A stretch of DNA of 5,242 nt from an uncultured bacterium. Lineage in GTDB: Bacteria; Verrucomicrobiota; Kiritimatiellia; RFP12; UBA1067. A program made the position numbers and the translations under genes. How positions within the stretch are numbered: the first letter of the stretch is position 1; the number at the start of each line of letters is the position of its first letter. The stretch lies in contig CACZAK010000340.1 in the NCBI GenBank assembly GCA_902779075.1, forward strand, positions 1 to 5,242, read 5' to 3'. Under the pieces are notes generated by a model that was not told the DNA's origin, made no database searches, and worked only from the letters and a program-made list of their open reading frames with translations. Positions 4,560 to 5,242 of the stretch are shown here, in pieces.

Positions 4560-5242
4560 GTGCGACGCAGCTGATGTCGTCCTTGCAGCCGCCAGGCGTC
4601 AGAAAGAGCGCCTCGCGCGCAATCGCGGCGCTTAAGTCGCGCGCAGAGATGTCGGGGTCGGAGGCGATCTTCCCCTGCGCGAACTTGAGGACGCCCGAGC
4701 GCCGCCAGCCGAACTTCATGTCCTTCCTCACGCCAAGTCCCGACTGCGTTACGCCGTCCGAGCACATGATGATGCGGTCGCCCGCGCGGAAGTCGGCCTC
4801 GCATTTCCTCACCTCGCGGTCGGGCCAGTGCGAAGATGCGATCTGCTCGTCCTTGAGCGGCGCGATCTCCTCTGTGCCCCTGAGGTGGATGTAGCCGGGG
4901 TTGCCCATCTCGCTTATCCTCGCCTTTCCGCCGAGGCGGAAGTCGAAGAGCGAAAACGTCGCGTAGCCGATCTTGCGGACCTCGCAGACCGGGAGCGAGT
5001 CCATGATGATCTCGACCGCCTCGAGCATCGGGACATTCGACTCGAGGAACTTGATCGCCATGGAGGTCGTCATCGTCGCGAGCACGTTCGCCTTGACGCC
5101 GCTGCCGAGCCCGTCGGAGAGCGCCACGAGATGGCGGTTTTCCTTCTCGACGGTCATGAACCTGACGTCGTCTCCGCACGCGCCCTGCCCGGTCTTCGTA
5201 TACTGGGCGGCCTCCATCTCGATGAAGAGGTCGCTCGCGGCG
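4339..5242 (-). CDS. SpoIIE-family (PP2C-like) serine phosphatase, N-terminal part, partial at right edge
   Basis: The frame is open to the right edge and reads AASDLFIEMEAAQYTKTGQG there, so the true start is probably beyond the window; the ATG at 5217 is internal. Numbering from that Met, the PP2C metal sites are visible: GDD (15-17), LSDGLGSG (33-40), GNPGYI (105-110), CSDGVTQSG (152-160) and KDDISC (212-217). The catalytic core therefore looks complete. It would remove phosphate from Ser/Thr of a regulatory partner in the cytoplasm. After KDDISC (about 4567) the frame is wrong: the next 70-odd codons are arginine-rich junk, ending at 4339. The genuine C-terminal domain continues in another frame. 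A connecting segment usually found between KDDISC and the CGGTT domain also seems missing. Confident about family; less sure whether the lesion is biological. Confidence 0.8.
   Translation of the reverse strand, partial: AASDLFIEMEAAQYTKTGQGACGDDVRFMTVEKENRHLVALSDGLGSGVKANVLATMTTSMAIKFLESNVPMLEAVEIIMDSLPVCEVRKIGYATFSLFDFRLGGKARISEMGNPGYIHLRGTEEIAPLKDEQIASSHWPDREVRKCEADFRAGDRIIMCSDGVTQSGLGVRKDMKFGWRRSGVLKFAQGKIASDPDISARDLSAAIAREALFLTPGGCKDDISCVARRGLRPEGDARLRPRRDLRRNDREHHGARARREGEGEAFGHEVLWRASPCRDDGRRRHRDRGHSHARARPLGA

Noticed and set aside
4171..4574. Two overlapping plus-strand open frames
   Set aside because: Antisense to the conserved CGGTT domain of the phosphatase; no start signals or domains.
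4511..5179. Long minus-strand open frame of 222 codons inside the phosphatase gene
   Set aside because: Extremely arginine-rich and without domain signatures; it is a GC-driven shadow of the phosphatase frame, which has clear PP2C motifs.

Overview
The window is bacterial, and every gene I can support lies on the minus strand, so transcription runs from right to left. The outer genes (a SpoIIE-type phosphatase on the right, a small [2Fe-2S] thioredoxin-like ferredoxin on the left) are GC-rich. In anaerobes such genes are often neighbours in operons of sensory-type [FeFe] hydrogenases. No hydrogenase lies in this window; one could lie just beyond the left edge. Between them is a more AT-rich block of about 3.8 kb. 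A secreted protein with Listeria-Bacteroides (InlB B) repeats and a C-terminus ending in FFLRMRVK, together with the anaerobic setting, suggests an uncultured gut or rumen member of Verrucomicrobiota/Kiritimatiellota. That placement is an inference with modest confidence.

Layout from right to left (5' to 3' on the minus strand): (1) SpoIIE-family phosphatase, running off the right edge, with a complete PP2C-like core followed by a frameshift and apparent deletion before its C-terminal CGGTT domain. (2) A MNT nucleotidyltransferase antitoxin, intact, overlapping a HEPN toxin gene whose RNase motif has been removed by a small frame-shifting deletion. (3) About 375 bases without a confident gene, dense in inverted repeats. 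(4) A hypothetical gene split by one in-frame TAG; its second half carries RCGIVH, a possible HEPN-like Rx4H motif. (5) The secreted InlB-repeat protein, followed by a strong intrinsic terminator. (6) An intact AbrB/MazE-type antitoxin with its own promoter and a palindrome over the -35, overlapping a PIN toxin gene that stops after 37 codons. (7) The ferredoxin, with its own promoter.

The main story is an accessory insert sitting between two genes that normally belong together. It carries two toxin-antitoxin loci in which both antitoxins are intact and both toxins are broken. The same 13-base promoter sequence occurs just after the phosphatase gene and just before the ferredoxin gene, so it brackets the insert. 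Three separate promoters share the extended -10 form TATGnTATAAT. Assembly or sequencing errors could explain some of the small lesions and must be excluded first.
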